From: Bryopsis sp. KO-2023
Lineage: Eukaryota > Chlorophyta > Ulvophyceae > Bryopsidales > Bryopsidaceae
DNA length: 64,000 nucleotides
Assembly (NCBI GenBank): GCA_030272585.1
Contig: BSYQ01000006.1
Coordinates: forward strand, 3,931,001-3,995,000
Direction: 5' to 3'
The position numbers were made by a program, and so were the translations under genes. Position 1 is the stretch's first letter. The number at the start of each line of letters is the position of its first letter. Shown here piece after piece: positions 26,001-36,156 of the stretch. A model generated the notes under the pieces. It worked only from the letters and a program-made list of their open reading frames with translations. It was not told the DNA's origin and did no database searches.

Positions 26001-28162
26001 GATGCTGCCCACAAAATTTCACATCAATTAGACGTCTCACTCATGAACTGTAACCCAAACATAAGTGGACAGTTATTCACGGACGGAGTAAGTATTATTT
26101 ATTTTTTTTTGGAGGGGGGGATAATATAATTTTAGGGGAGAGGTCCCACCCCTCACCTTCATCTGTTATGTTCGATTGTCGCCCCAGATAGAGCCTTTTC
26201 AAATTGGCAAGTTGCACGACAGCCCCCAATCCGAGATCGTTGACTTCATCCACACCGGAGAGGTCCAAAGTGGCTAAACTCGTCTTCAAGGGCTCAGTCA
26301 CAGCGATCAACTGAAATGCATCCAGCCCTGTGCAGCCGGCCAGATCCAAAGAAACCAGGCACTGCAACGGAAAGAGGTTCCCCAGAAAAGAAGGATCGCT
26401 CTGCAAACAGGAGACGCAGTTTCCATGTCAGACTTTGTTATGAACATCCCTCAAAAACTGAAAAAGGGGGGGGGGACAAAAAAAACAAAGAAACAAAAAA
26501 AAACAAACAAAAACTGAGATCTTTTGATGGGTTTTTTCCGACTGGTCTGGAGAATTTGGGAAAATGTGGTTTAGTAATACATCAGGGATCATCGATCGGT
26601 GTAGTTCTATTTCAAACGACCTGGGGATGTATTACTAAACCACATTTGTCAAAAAAATAAAAAAATTGAAAAAAATTGAAAAAAAAATGATCCCTCCTCA
26701 CCAGGTCTCGTTTCTGCATCTTCAGCTTTTTCAGGAACGGAAATTTAGCCCGCAGATTGGCAGCGTCGATTTCCTGCCGGGGATCCAACTCCAGCTCAGT
26801 GTGGCTGGTGTCGATCCTGTCCCTCCATTCTTGGCAGACTGACCTCAGCATTCGAACCTGCAGCCAAGGAAATCATCACTCCAAAAGGGATATATATCCT
26901 GCATTAGTCATATGCCCCTGAAACATACTAGGACGCACAGCTGGGCTGGATTCTCAGCAGCGACCCAAACAGAGAAAACACAAGAAAGTCGCGCTGCGAG
27001 GGGATCTGGTTGCCCCTACCGTCGGATTTCCCACGCGCTTCACGAGGAGGTTCATGAACGTGACGGGCAAATTAGCCCAGTCGGCCCCGCCTTCAGCATC
27101 GCTGAGCTGAAACGCGAGCGGACGTCTTTCCCGACTGTCGTACAGACCCTGAGTGACTGCAGAAACTTGGCCATCCTCTGGAGAGATGAATTGGAGTCGC
27201 TTCTCCCCTGGAACACGTGTGCCCGTCGTCGGACCTCCCACGAGGATAACCGTCCGATTCTTGAACTTGTCAACGTTCCTTCCGATGTTGGATCGATAGA
27301 AGTTGGTCGTGCTCTTGACGTCCCCGCCTAAAAGTGCTGGTGAATTCCAACTCTGGCCTTTCCCGTCGGCCGCAGACGATGCTTCGGATGCGGTGCGTCG
27401 ACCGACCAACACGACTTCGCCAGGCTTCCTGGACAGCTGAGCATTTCGGGAGCCCCTGTACCTCACAGATCCACGAGAACTGCCCTTGTTCCCGCTTCCG
27501 CGCACCTTGGGAGGTTTGTCCCTGGTCACAGCAAGCACATTGCCATGTTTTCGAACGACGACCTTATTGCCCCCCTTCCCAGCGCCGAATGAGTCGGAAC
27601 TACGCCGTTTGAGGACATTGTTCAGCTGATCCCTGGAGACAGCGAGAACCCCTCCATGCTTCTCCACCGCCAGCCCACGGAATTTAGCGGAACCGTCGCC
27701 GCCCGAGGCCCCCTTCGACATCATCTTCGTCCCAGTCGGTGGTGAACCCACGACAGATTTTGGTACGGCCAACACATTGCCAACTTTCTCTATGGCCGCT
27801 CCACCGATCCCTGCAGCGTTTTTCCCGCTCGGATATTGGCCAGGAACGAACCCACGCGCGCTCACATTCCAAACGGTTGGCTTGGGCTTGGGGGCCGTCA
27901 AAACGTTGCCATGCTTCTCCACCCCCTCCGTCGATGCTGCACCAGCCGATGCGTCAGTGACAGACGCCTGAACGTCCACCACCCGTTTCTCGCCTGGGAT
28001 CTCTTTCTTAACGACGGTCAACACATTCCCGTGCTTCTCGACGGGACCTTCGAAAGACGTTTGCCAGTGACGAACTTGCGGCGCGTCTTTATCGCCAGAA
28101 ATGTCCGCTTCCGTCTCCACTCCACTGGCAAAAACTACGCTGTTAATTTCCAAAGCGCTCAT
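22694..28162 (-). CDS. F-box/leucine-rich-repeat protein with N-terminal KHGNVL repeats (8 exons)
   Basis: F-box/LRR proteins are substrate receptors of SCF ubiquitin ligases: the F-box binds Skp1 and the LRRs bind the target. Minus-strand exons: 28162-27020, 26952-26929, 26857-26702, 26400-26157, 24938-24847, 24519-24020, 23532-23357, 22983-22694; 874 aa with all phases closing. Residues 1-360 have no known domain but hold a decamer of the type VEKHGNVLTV at 41, 81, 124, 166 and 203, about 40 residues apart, with weaker copies near 246 and 301. The F-box starts at WANLPVTFMNLLVKRVG (362) and continues through a 24-nt micro-exon into VRMLRSVCQEWRDRI. Cysteine-type LRRs follow (LVSLDLAGCTGLD, LEYLDVSFCSQLTDESIKQM, LTELDVSGN, LVKLDVSDCRELNDEG, LELVDISNC) to the C-terminus. 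Introns host a mariner-type MITE and a small foldback. Target unknown. Confidence 0.9.
23947..23987. repeat. long poly-T/poly-G tract in F-box gene intron
   Basis: Twenty-four T followed by seventeen G, then another T-run, lie about 30 bases inside the intron after the sixth exon of the F-box/LRR gene. It is the largest dipolymer tract in the window. Confidence 0.85.
25231..26088. mobile_element. Tc1/mariner-type MITE with 193-bp terminal inverted repeats
   Basis: The 858-bp element lies in the intron between the 26400-26157 and 24938-24847 exons of the F-box/LRR gene. Its arms (25231-25423 and 25897-26088) are inverted copies with roughly a dozen or more differences. The tips read CTCCGTCCG inward and are flanked by TA on both sides (25229-25230 and 26089-26090), as expected for mariner insertions. 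The tip resembles plant Stowaway ends. The centre (25424-25896) has no transposase. The similar open frames in the two arms merely reflect the inverted copies. Confidence 0.82.
26562..26647. repeat. perfect 22-bp foldback hairpin in F-box gene intron
   Basis: Bases 26562-26583 and 26626-26647 are perfect inverted copies with a 42-base loop. It lies in the intron between the 26857-26702 and 26400-26157 exons. It could be a tiny foldback element or a small-RNA precursor; the sequence does not decide. Confidence 0.8.
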
Positions 28163-28578
28163 AGCACACCACTCGCACCGACCTCACTCTTAGACCACCA
28201 CCCACCAAACTGCGTTCTTCCCCTTTGTTCGGCGGGGACAACCAACCAGCTTATCGTTGTACGGCCAGTCTTGTGCAATCCATTAACAAAGCGACGGACG
28301 GGGGATCCAACGTTTACACAGTAACATCAGATCACCGGCAGCTGCGCAAAAATCGCATGTTGCACCTCAGGTTGCCACACCTGGTTGCGATTTTCGGAGG
28401 TTTCCTACCGCAGTCCAAGAAAGAGCGCACTGGGCTGCTGGTGGTGGGGTAGCGCAAAGCCCACTCGGTGGAAGGGCGGCTGTGCGCACGTGATGGCGTC
28501 ACGATGATCACGTCACACGTGTGACTTTGCTGCTGACAGCGAAATGGGTGAAAGGGCGGCCCCAGTGTTCTTTCCACG
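28163..28578. promoter_or_regulatory. shared promoter region of F-box/LRR and PTRHD1 genes
   Basis: The two genes start about 0.4 kb apart in opposite directions. Near 28495-28525 lie a GCGTCAC motif and a dense CACGTCACACGTGTGAC cluster holding a CACGTG E-box-like core and two CGTCA motifs. I infer a bidirectional promoter; no TATA box is clear. Confidence 0.5.
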
Positions 28579-29550
28579 ATGTCCTCCAGCGGGTTGGTGT
28601 TGGCGATCAGAACTCCAGGCTTATGGTCGCGGATCTCCGTGCCGTCGCCCAGAAGCTTCTTCCCAAGGTGCCGTTTTGATTCGTTCGCAAAGCAAGGACG
28701 CACAAGAGCCGTCAAAGCGATGTCGACCACCGACGCAACCGAACCAGCGGAACCACCGCCTCCCGACCCCGTCGTTCAATACGTGGTGCTTCGTAAAGAT
28801 CTATGGACGAAGATGGAGTGGCCATTAGGCAGTATCGTCGCTCAAGCGTGCCACGCTTCGACAGCGGCGCTGTGGATGTTCAAAGACGACCCTGTGACGA
28901 CCGCCTATTGTGAGGATATAGATCACATGCATAAGGTAAGCGATTCGCCAACATTGGTGGTGGCAATCGAATGGTCGGTTGGTGCTGTGACTGCCTGGCA
29001 GATGTTTATGCTTTGTCGATTGGGGTAAAAATCATGGCTTTCAAGTGAGGGTTCTTGAGTTCTTCACCCAGACCTGTCAGGAAAAAAAAAAGAAAAAAAC
29101 AAGCTTACCTAGATTGTCTTGTTCAGGTTTCAATTCATAGACAGGAGGCGTCTCATTGGCTCCAGCCCTCAATCCATGGTTTATCTAGGAATATGTTCCA
29201 CCACATGCAGGATTTCATGTGTATATCATTTCAGTTAAGAAGCTAAAAAAAATCAACGCCGAAAATGGGGTGATCTTTGCATCATTCACGATCAAAAAGA
29301 TTAATATTTGGATGCCGGTTTAACCTTTTCTTGCTTTTGTTTTCGATTGGTTGGAACGAAGGTGGTTTTGGAGATAAAGAGCGACACGCAGTTGGAAAAT
29401 CTGAGCAAAAAATTGACCGAAGCAAACGTATTGCACAAGCTCTGGGTGGAGCAGCCAGAAAATTTCGTGACAGGGTTAGCGACGAAACCCTACCCGAAAT
29501 CCGAAGTGTCCCAACTCTTTAAGAAACTCAAGCTGTGCAAAGGAACCTGA
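28579..29550 (+). CDS. PTRHD1: peptidyl-tRNA hydrolase-like protein PTRHD1 (2 exons)
   Basis: PTRHD1 is a short relative of peptidyl-tRNA hydrolase 2; hydrolase activity in this subgroup is uncertain. Exons 28579-28935 and 29362-29550 join in phase 0 right after the MHK motif. Core: VVQYVVLRKDL, then WPLGSIVAQACHASTAA, HMHK, VVLEIKSDTQLENLSKKL, LWVEQPENFVTGLATKPYPK and a C-terminal FKKLKLCKGT. Two starts are possible. ATG at 28720 gives 134 aa, the family's usual size. ATG at 28579 adds 47 residues rich in Ser, Arg and Phe with one acidic residue, which looks like a mitochondrial leader. I list the longer form, but either may be used. The gene starts head-to-head with the F-box/LRR gene. Confidence 0.9.
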
Positions 29551-30032
29551 CGAGAGGTTCATTGTTTTTCTGACTCTGGTTTTTCAACTGGGGGAATTCG
29601 TTAGAAGAAAAGATCGAGATTCCATCATTCTGTGGGCATGGGCGGGTAGAGCAGGAGCTTTCTTTGTGTGGTCTTAGCATCGACTTCGGTTGTCAGGCAT
29701 GCGGTGGTGAAAGCGTGGATTTGCGTAGGCAGTTGGATTCTTTTGGGAGTTTACATGCGTTGTGAATGGCATTTTCTGTTCTGGTAGGATAGGCACCAGT
29801 TCTTTCAATTTTTTTTTGAGCAAAACACGGGGGTTTACGTCGATACCAGGACTTTGTATCGCTTTAGTTTCTGAGTCAGCCCAAAACACGTTTCCATGAG
29901 AAGGCTCCCCTCATCTCAAAAATGCAAGAAATCTAGCAGGGAATCCAGCAGCCCCCCCCCCCCCCCCTCCCTTCCCCGGCTGCACACACAGAAACACCTG
30001 CTGTCACGAGTCACTTGTCATGGCGGTGTATC
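29551..30032. other. convergent spacer between PTRHD1 and methyltransferase genes
   Basis: This spacer of about 0.5 kb holds a poly-C tract near 29953-29967. No domain-bearing frame is present. It should carry the 3' ends of both flanking genes. Confidence 0.5.
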
Positions 30033-31930
30033 TCACTCGACTCTTTTTGCAACCAAAAATTTGGCCTGTTTCGCTGGAGGTTGGCGACTTGGTCTCGAGC
30101 TTCTGCATCCGAACATCTTGCATGCAGCACTCACAGGAATCCAGGAAACGATTCCCCAGCCGCACTCTCGGAAGTACTGAACATGAACAAGCCATGGGGT
30201 TTTAGACAAGACAAACCAACCAGAACTTATCGACCTCGACACCATATGAACAAGCCATGGGGTTTCAGACAAGAAAAACCAACCAGGATTTGCCACATCG
30301 TAGATTGCATTGGGTCTACGGTTTTGTTGGGGACAACTTGCCTCCATGTGATTCTCAGGACAGCCCCATTTCCATGTCTTCCTCGTTAGGAGTGACTCAG
30401 AAGTTTCCATAATCAACGAGACCACCAGCACGCTCCCAACCCCACACCTTTGATTCAGAGTCTACAGACAAGTGCCCACAAACGAGTCAATTGCGGCTTG
30501 ATTGGTGGTGTTTTTTTTTCCTGATGTTCAATGGAAACCAAAACAAAAGCAAACTGCAAAACTAAACAAACGATGCTCTTGCTGTCTGCACGAGAACGAT
30601 TTATTTATTTATTTCAAAGAGGAAAGAAAAAAGACGTAAACGTGGTTTGAATCATGCATTTGAGGTACAACAAGAAATGCTTTGAGTGGTGTTTACCCTC
30701 AGCAGTCTTGGCACGAAGTGCGGCTCCAAGTATACGATCAAACCTTCCAAAACCCACAGGACGGCTTCGGTCGTCAGCAAGCCCCTCCTCTCAAGTTTGT
30801 GCAAGAAAGACAGTGTTTCAATGTCACTGCTCACAGGAATCCACTTTTCGACTTTCAGCAGAAACCTTGCTTCGTGGCGATCCTGAGCAAACCCCCAGAT
30901 TCTCCTTCAGGAATAATTAAATCAACAACGTTCATTTCCACTGTCCTCCTCCTCCTTTTTTTAAGACGGCACAGAGCAGGATGTGGGTGTCTCATGTTGA
31001 AATCCCACCTCAGGTCCGATGGCTGCTTTCGCTTTGAGCAGCAGGTTCTGTTTTTCCATGATCATCTCGCTTCGATCGACTTCAAACCAATGCACTCCAC
31101 CCCGGAGGTCCAGCCGCCAAGGTCTGGCATCCAGGCCACTCCCCAACAACACCACCTGATTGATGGACCCCACTCCATTCTCTTCCAGCCAATCGGTGAT
31201 CTCACTGATATATGGTCCAGGTGGGCAGCTTCTGGTCACTGCGAGTATTGCAGTGTCGATGAATTTCGTTCTGATAACAACGAAGGATGCTGGTCTTTCG
31301 AGGCCAGCTCCTTCGTTGACATCCAAGCTTGACTGCCTGGCTGCAAGTTTATCGAGTGCCTGGCAAAAAAAACATACCAGGGATATGGAAAGAGCTGGAG
31401 GTGGGGTGGTAATTTCTCCCCCCCCCCAATGCGGGATTCTACCTGGTGGTTTCTGATCTGAACAATTCAATGTGACGTCTGAGATGCGAAAGACGTCAAG
31501 CATTGATGTCGCACCTCTTGTCCAGCCATGAGACGGGCAAGAGGATCTTTGAAGAGCGCATCGGGGCGCTCAAACTCCAGCGCTCGCGCCGCTGCAAAGA
31601 GTGCCTCTTTGTCAGTGATCACCACAGCCAAATGTTGACGATCAAAAACGAAACAACAAAACGGGGTGTCTCATCGAGACTCACCTGCACAACCGAAAGC
31701 AGTCGAGACGACGGCGCGACGATCGGATCCCTTGATAAGAAAATCCACGAACCCTTCGTTTTTAATTGTACTGTGCAAATCGACATGCAAAAGACCAACA
31801 AAAACGATGCTTGCGAACGAACCACGCCTAGGATTCTCGCCGCCGGTTTCAGCAGCAGCCCCAGCAGGCGCTTGGACACGAACTGGACCCCAAGTGCGAC
31901 GAGTCGAGTGGCGCCGACCAAAATGTTCAT
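30033..31930 (-). CDS. SAM-dependent methyltransferase, leucine carboxyl methyltransferase superfamily (7 exons)
   Basis: The protein belongs to the class I methyltransferases that include PP2A leucine carboxyl methyltransferase and many bacterial enzymes. Minus-strand exons: 31930-31826, 31730-31685, 31591-31515, 31359-31009, 30882-30697, 30461-30342, 30176-30033; 342 aa. Motifs: STAFGCAAARALEF, RPDALFKDPLARLMAG, VVIRTKFIDTAIL, the SAM motif QVVLLGSGLDARPWRLDL with WFEVDRSEMI, then AVLWVLEGLIVYLEP, GVGSVLVVSL and a closing YFRECGWGIVSW ... KFLVAKRVE. The layout resembles bacterial members more than typical eukaryotic LCMT1. The first exon encodes a hydrophobic/basic helix that may anchor the protein or target an organelle; this exon pair is tentative. 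The donor after 30342 is GC within AG|GCAAGT, the only cut that keeps frame. Substrate unknown. Confidence 0.82.
30183..30291. repeat. two-copy direct repeat, 63-bp period
   Basis: Two near-identical ~45-bp copies start at 30183 and 30246, each opening with ATGAACAAGCCATGGGGTTT. They sit in the last intron of the methyltransferase gene. They are open in one frame on the plus strand, but the frame is short and lies inside an intron. Confidence 0.7.
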
Positions 31931-33227
31931 TACAATGGTGATGAGAAACCAACATGGCCAAAGCCTCCGTTGAATCCCAAATGATGAGACCAGCCCCCAC
32001 CCAAGACGTCACGCAAGACGTCACATTCCTTCACCGTGAACGAGTTTTGATTTTTGAAAAAAAAGGTTGTGCTTTTTGCCAGCAGGAATTTTTCGCGTGT
32101 TGTTACTGGAAGAACGAGCCTTCCGCAAAAAAAGTCTTACAACAAAAAGACAACCCCGAACTCCCGTTCACAGACTTTCCTTCCCGACTCACTCAACTCT
32201 CACACTTCCTCCACTGACTCATACCTCGTACTTCTAACGTAAAACCCCTACTGCCATGGGGCCTCTCACCCGCACTGACCAGTCGATTCAACAGATTTGA
32301 CATCGCTCTCAGAGTCAAATCGTGTGGTAGTACTTTCATTAGAAATGAGTGTCCGTTGTGTGGATTTGTTGATGTGACGCTCTTATGTCTGTCTTTCAGT
32401 ACTTGTGTTCTACCCGGTCCAACACGCGTTATATTCTCCCAAACCACTTCTCTCCTACAATTTTATGCTCATCCATTCCCTCTTTCGTGACTGTATGCTG
32501 ATCTATTTTTCCCTTGCAAAACACAAGGGACTCAGCGAGGGGTGGAAAGCAAGATCTTAAATCCTGCCCTGAAAAAAGGGGGCTGAAAACTGGTAAAAGG
32601 GTGCCCCTTTCTTTAGAAATCGCCGCCACAAGATCCATCCCCAAGATTCGTTGCACACACCCCACGAGTTTCTGGCGCCGTCGCCGCTGACCCCACAACC
32701 AATCAGACCGTTCCTCTGGACCACGTGATTGATGAGGATCTCATCATGGATTGATAATGGATTGATGTGACCGGTGTCTGCACGGTGTAGAGGGGGTGAT
32801 TAAAATGTGACAGAAACTCACACTCAAAGGAAAAGAAACTCTTCGGCGGTGGCTGGTTCTGCATGTCAGATTTTAGTGCGCTTTGCCGCGTGGAGAGCAC
32901 CAGCCGCCGGAATCGGCGAGCCCACCTCTGCAAGCAAGCACTCCGCGATTTGGTCGCTGACTTGTGGCAAAACTTTGGCTTCATCCTTCGGATAATTTTG
33001 GCAATCCACTGTGCATGTGTGTTCGAAGTCACGGAAAAACGACACGAGGGCTATTTTCCGTGATTTCAAGATTCGTTCTTGCGTGGTGGAGTTTGGGCCA
33101 ACGTACGACGACCGTGGTTACGGTTGGAGGAGAGATACACAGATACAGGGGGGGAAAAATTGGTTTCCTGCGTTCCTGCGGAAATTTGCTCAAGATCACG
33201 TCGGAGGGGGCAGTTCTGGCTGAGGCG
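31931..33227. other. divergent spacer upstream of methyltransferase and unknown gene
   Basis: Just upstream of the methyltransferase start lie two tandem AAGACGTCAC motifs (near 32004-32025). CCAAT and CACGTG motifs occur near 32698-32727. CpG-rich short frames exist on both strands near 32860-33070, one of which could be a 5' exon of the downstream plus-strand gene or a small minus-strand gene. None has a domain I recognise, so no gene is called. Confidence 0.4.
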
Positions 33228-36156
33228 ATGAACTCGGGGAACGCACGCAAGAAGAAACCTATCTCGCGCAACGGGAAGAGGAAGGTGGACCCACCCTTGA
33301 AGCAAGCCGTGGTGTGCAAGAGGACCAAACAGTTGCCCAAAAGCGAAGGGGGCACCCAGTGGTGTCCTCTGGGCGACGCGGAGCAGGAAGTCCGTGTTTA
33401 CACCGGCATTCGCCATCAAAAAACCAGACCTCGCTCGCCCACACGCCTATCCAACCAGATACGAGCGCTGATAGACTGTGCCAACGCCCATGGCCTGGAA
33501 GCGAGAAAGAAGCGAGAAGCCAAGGTGCGATTGGGGATTGTTTTCGACCCCTGTGTGGGCAGTGAACCATTTCTGGTACCTGTGTTATCAATCCAAGTGG
33601 GATTGTTTCCGTTCTGTTTCTTTTTGTCGAGAAGCATCGTGTAAATCTACGCATCCAGACAAAGTCAAGTACGTTGTGGTGACGGCGTGGTGGTAGTCCA
33701 GCGCGTGCTCTGCGGGATTCTGGCATTGGGCCAACGAAGAGATGGTCATGGAAAATAGTCGTCAAACTTTTGTTTGGGGGACGTCCGCTCGAAACTTCCG
33801 ATTCTGACGTTTGTGACGTCTAAGCACGTACAATGCTTCAACGTAGCATCCCCCCTGCCCCCCCTCTGGTTCCACACCACACCGCGAAACGAGTATGAGT
33901 GCAGCAACGACGTAAACACTCGCTCAAAACTGGTGGGATGCACCTGGCGACTTTAGTCTTTTTTTTTTCTCTCTGTCAGATGAAAGATGAGAATTATGAA
34001 CGCTTTTTTGACTGCTTGTGGTTTGCTTGTGTTGAAGTAGAGAGGTGTATCGACCTCAGCTGGTTCTGGGGGGAGGGGGACTACCTCCCCAGTCAAACGA
34101 AACGGTGCCCAAAATGCATGCCAGCCAGTGATCCAATCTCCAGCCCCAAATCAAGCCAGCAAGCCGAAAACAACAAACCCAAGCGACATCAACGTCCAGA
34201 GGCTGAGGGAGTCCATTTTGAGTGCCCTCACTGAACAGCAAAAGGCGGTTCTGGTTACATTACCCATGGAGAAGCGCCGAGCCTTTATCAAGACATATGT
34301 CGAGGTAAGCACATGGGCAGGATGGCACCAGCAAAAGACGGTCCACTGGAAAAGACCTGTCACTGTGGTGGCTTCCCCAGCAATGCAACCTTTTGCTCTG
34401 TTGAGTTGATGGACTCTCATCAACTATATGTTGGCTTGCCAATTTCACGTCACGTTTTAGTTTTTCCAGTCTTTTTTTTCTTTCCGTGGAGAACTGTTGC
34501 GACTGACCTAATTGCTCGCTCCAGATCCAGACCCTTGCATTGACTCTGTGGTGTCAATACTTACATTCAGAGACAAATGCAACTCGAGCTCCACACACGG
34601 TTGCACTCAGACGCCTCAAATTTGGCATCCAATGGACCTCAGCGTGGTGGTGGCGCTCAGCCGGACATCACAGCCAGAAAGCCCACTGTTCTCGATCAGT
34701 CACACCAAGCCGTTCCTCCCAATGCTTCCACGCCTCCTCCCCAGCCCACCAGCTTGAAAACACCCACAAGCAACGCCCTGGAGCCTCTCCCCAACGGCAC
34801 TCATAATTCCATTGCAGCCCCCCCAAGAACAGTCACGAAAGGGGGCCTGTCATACACTGAAGTCGGCCGGGGGCAATACGTTTGCTCCGGAATCCCTCAA
34901 ATGACGCCTTTCGGCGTAACTCAGGATGTCCCAGTGAAAGTCGACTGGCCGTTATTGAACGGAAAGCCTCCGGTCAGAATGTTGCATGGGGATCTCAAGG
35001 GCAAAGGAATTTTGATGGTGTCGGAAAAAATCAACTACGTGGTGCCGGTGGATTCCAAGAAAAAGGGAGCTGAGAAATTGGCATGCGGGAATGGACAGGC
35101 TAATAATGCCCCACTGAGGCATGTGCCTCCAAAACCGGGGCAAGCGGGGACGCCAGTATCTGTGCAAAACAAATTGGGGTGCAATGGATTGGCCGGAGGA
35201 ACAGCAACAGGTGAGATATTAATTTGATGTTTAATTTACATTAGGCAAACTTGCCCAGCGAAGCCGTCCACAACGAGGTGATTTAGCCCAGATAATTAAT
35301 CGATATTCCCCCTTATTTTCACATGCATTGCCGAACACTGGGGGGGGGGGGGGGCATTTGACCGCAGCCGCTCTTTCCTTGCCAGCTTCGTGCCGATTCT
35401 GTTTTGGGTGTCGTGAAAAGCCTTCATGAACGCTACCTCGAACATTCAAAACATTCAGCCCCCCTACTGATTGTGTTTTTCGATATCCCCTTTTCCAAAA
35501 TAGGTTCTTCTCCTTCCAAAAGCGCTGGGCCGGATTCAGTTGGGCCCACTCCTGCCCACCCTCACCAACAAGTGAACATTCGCACTAATCCCCAGCACAT
35601 GATGCTGCTCAACCACGCCCAGTCCTCCATCCACCGACCGGCTTCCATCAACATGAACCTCCCTCGAAACATACCGAATGGAGTGCACCTGCAGCGGCCT
35701 CAAAACGGGGTGCCTCCAGGCTGGTCAGCAAACGGTGTTCGAATACCGGCATACCATCCAGGGATGCCCAATGGGTGCTTACCCAATGGACACACCCTCC
35801 AATCTCAGCAAGCGATGGGGGTGAAACTGGGGGCGGCTGGCCAGCGTGGGGTGGCGGCTCAAAACGGGCTTCAGCAAAAGAGCGGTGTTCAGCGTCCGAA
35901 CGGGCACCCACGAAACGGAGGTACTGAAAATAATGGAGGGGGGGTGTTGACCAGAGCTAGGGCCCAGCAGGTTCAAGGCTGTGGTGCCTCCAAAGGAGGC
36001 CATGGTTTGAAAGGGTTTTTCGGAAACGGAGGGGGGGTGGGGAAGTGGAGCTCGTGTTTGAAAGTCGCACCGATGGATTCTTACACAAGGGACCTTCTGG
36101 CAGCACTGGACTCCGGTGATTTGGCGACCAGCTTGTTAGACAATCCTTTTTGCTGA
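33228..36156 (+). CDS. unrecognised Asn/Gly/Pro-rich protein with basic N-terminus (4 exons)
   Basis: I do not recognise a family. Exons 33228-33524, 34125-34304, 34571-35210 and 35504-36156 join in phase to give 589 aa. Exon 1 is very basic (MNSGNARKKKPISRNGKRKV) and contains RLSNQIRALIDCANAHGLEARKK as two short helices separated by a Lys/Arg stretch. Exon 2 holds a helical segment, VQRLRESILSALTEQQKAVL, followed by PMEKRRAFIKTYVE. Exons 3-4 are low-complexity, rich in Pro, Asn, Gly and Gln, with repeated NG and PNG(V/C) units, around a more ordered stretch (GKGILMVSEKINYVVPVD). The C-terminus ends with YTRDLLAALDSGDLATSLLD. The basic, disordered make-up suggests a nuclear or RNA-binding role, but that is a guess. 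A further 5' exon is possible. Confidence 0.6.

Noticed and set aside
25224..26129. Two open frames with nearly the same protein on opposite strands
   Set aside because: They are the two inverted arms of the mariner-type MITE, not genes.
32703..33069. CpG-rich open frames on the minus strand upstream of the unknown gene
   Set aside because: No domain, no secure splice partners; kept only as part of the spacer description.
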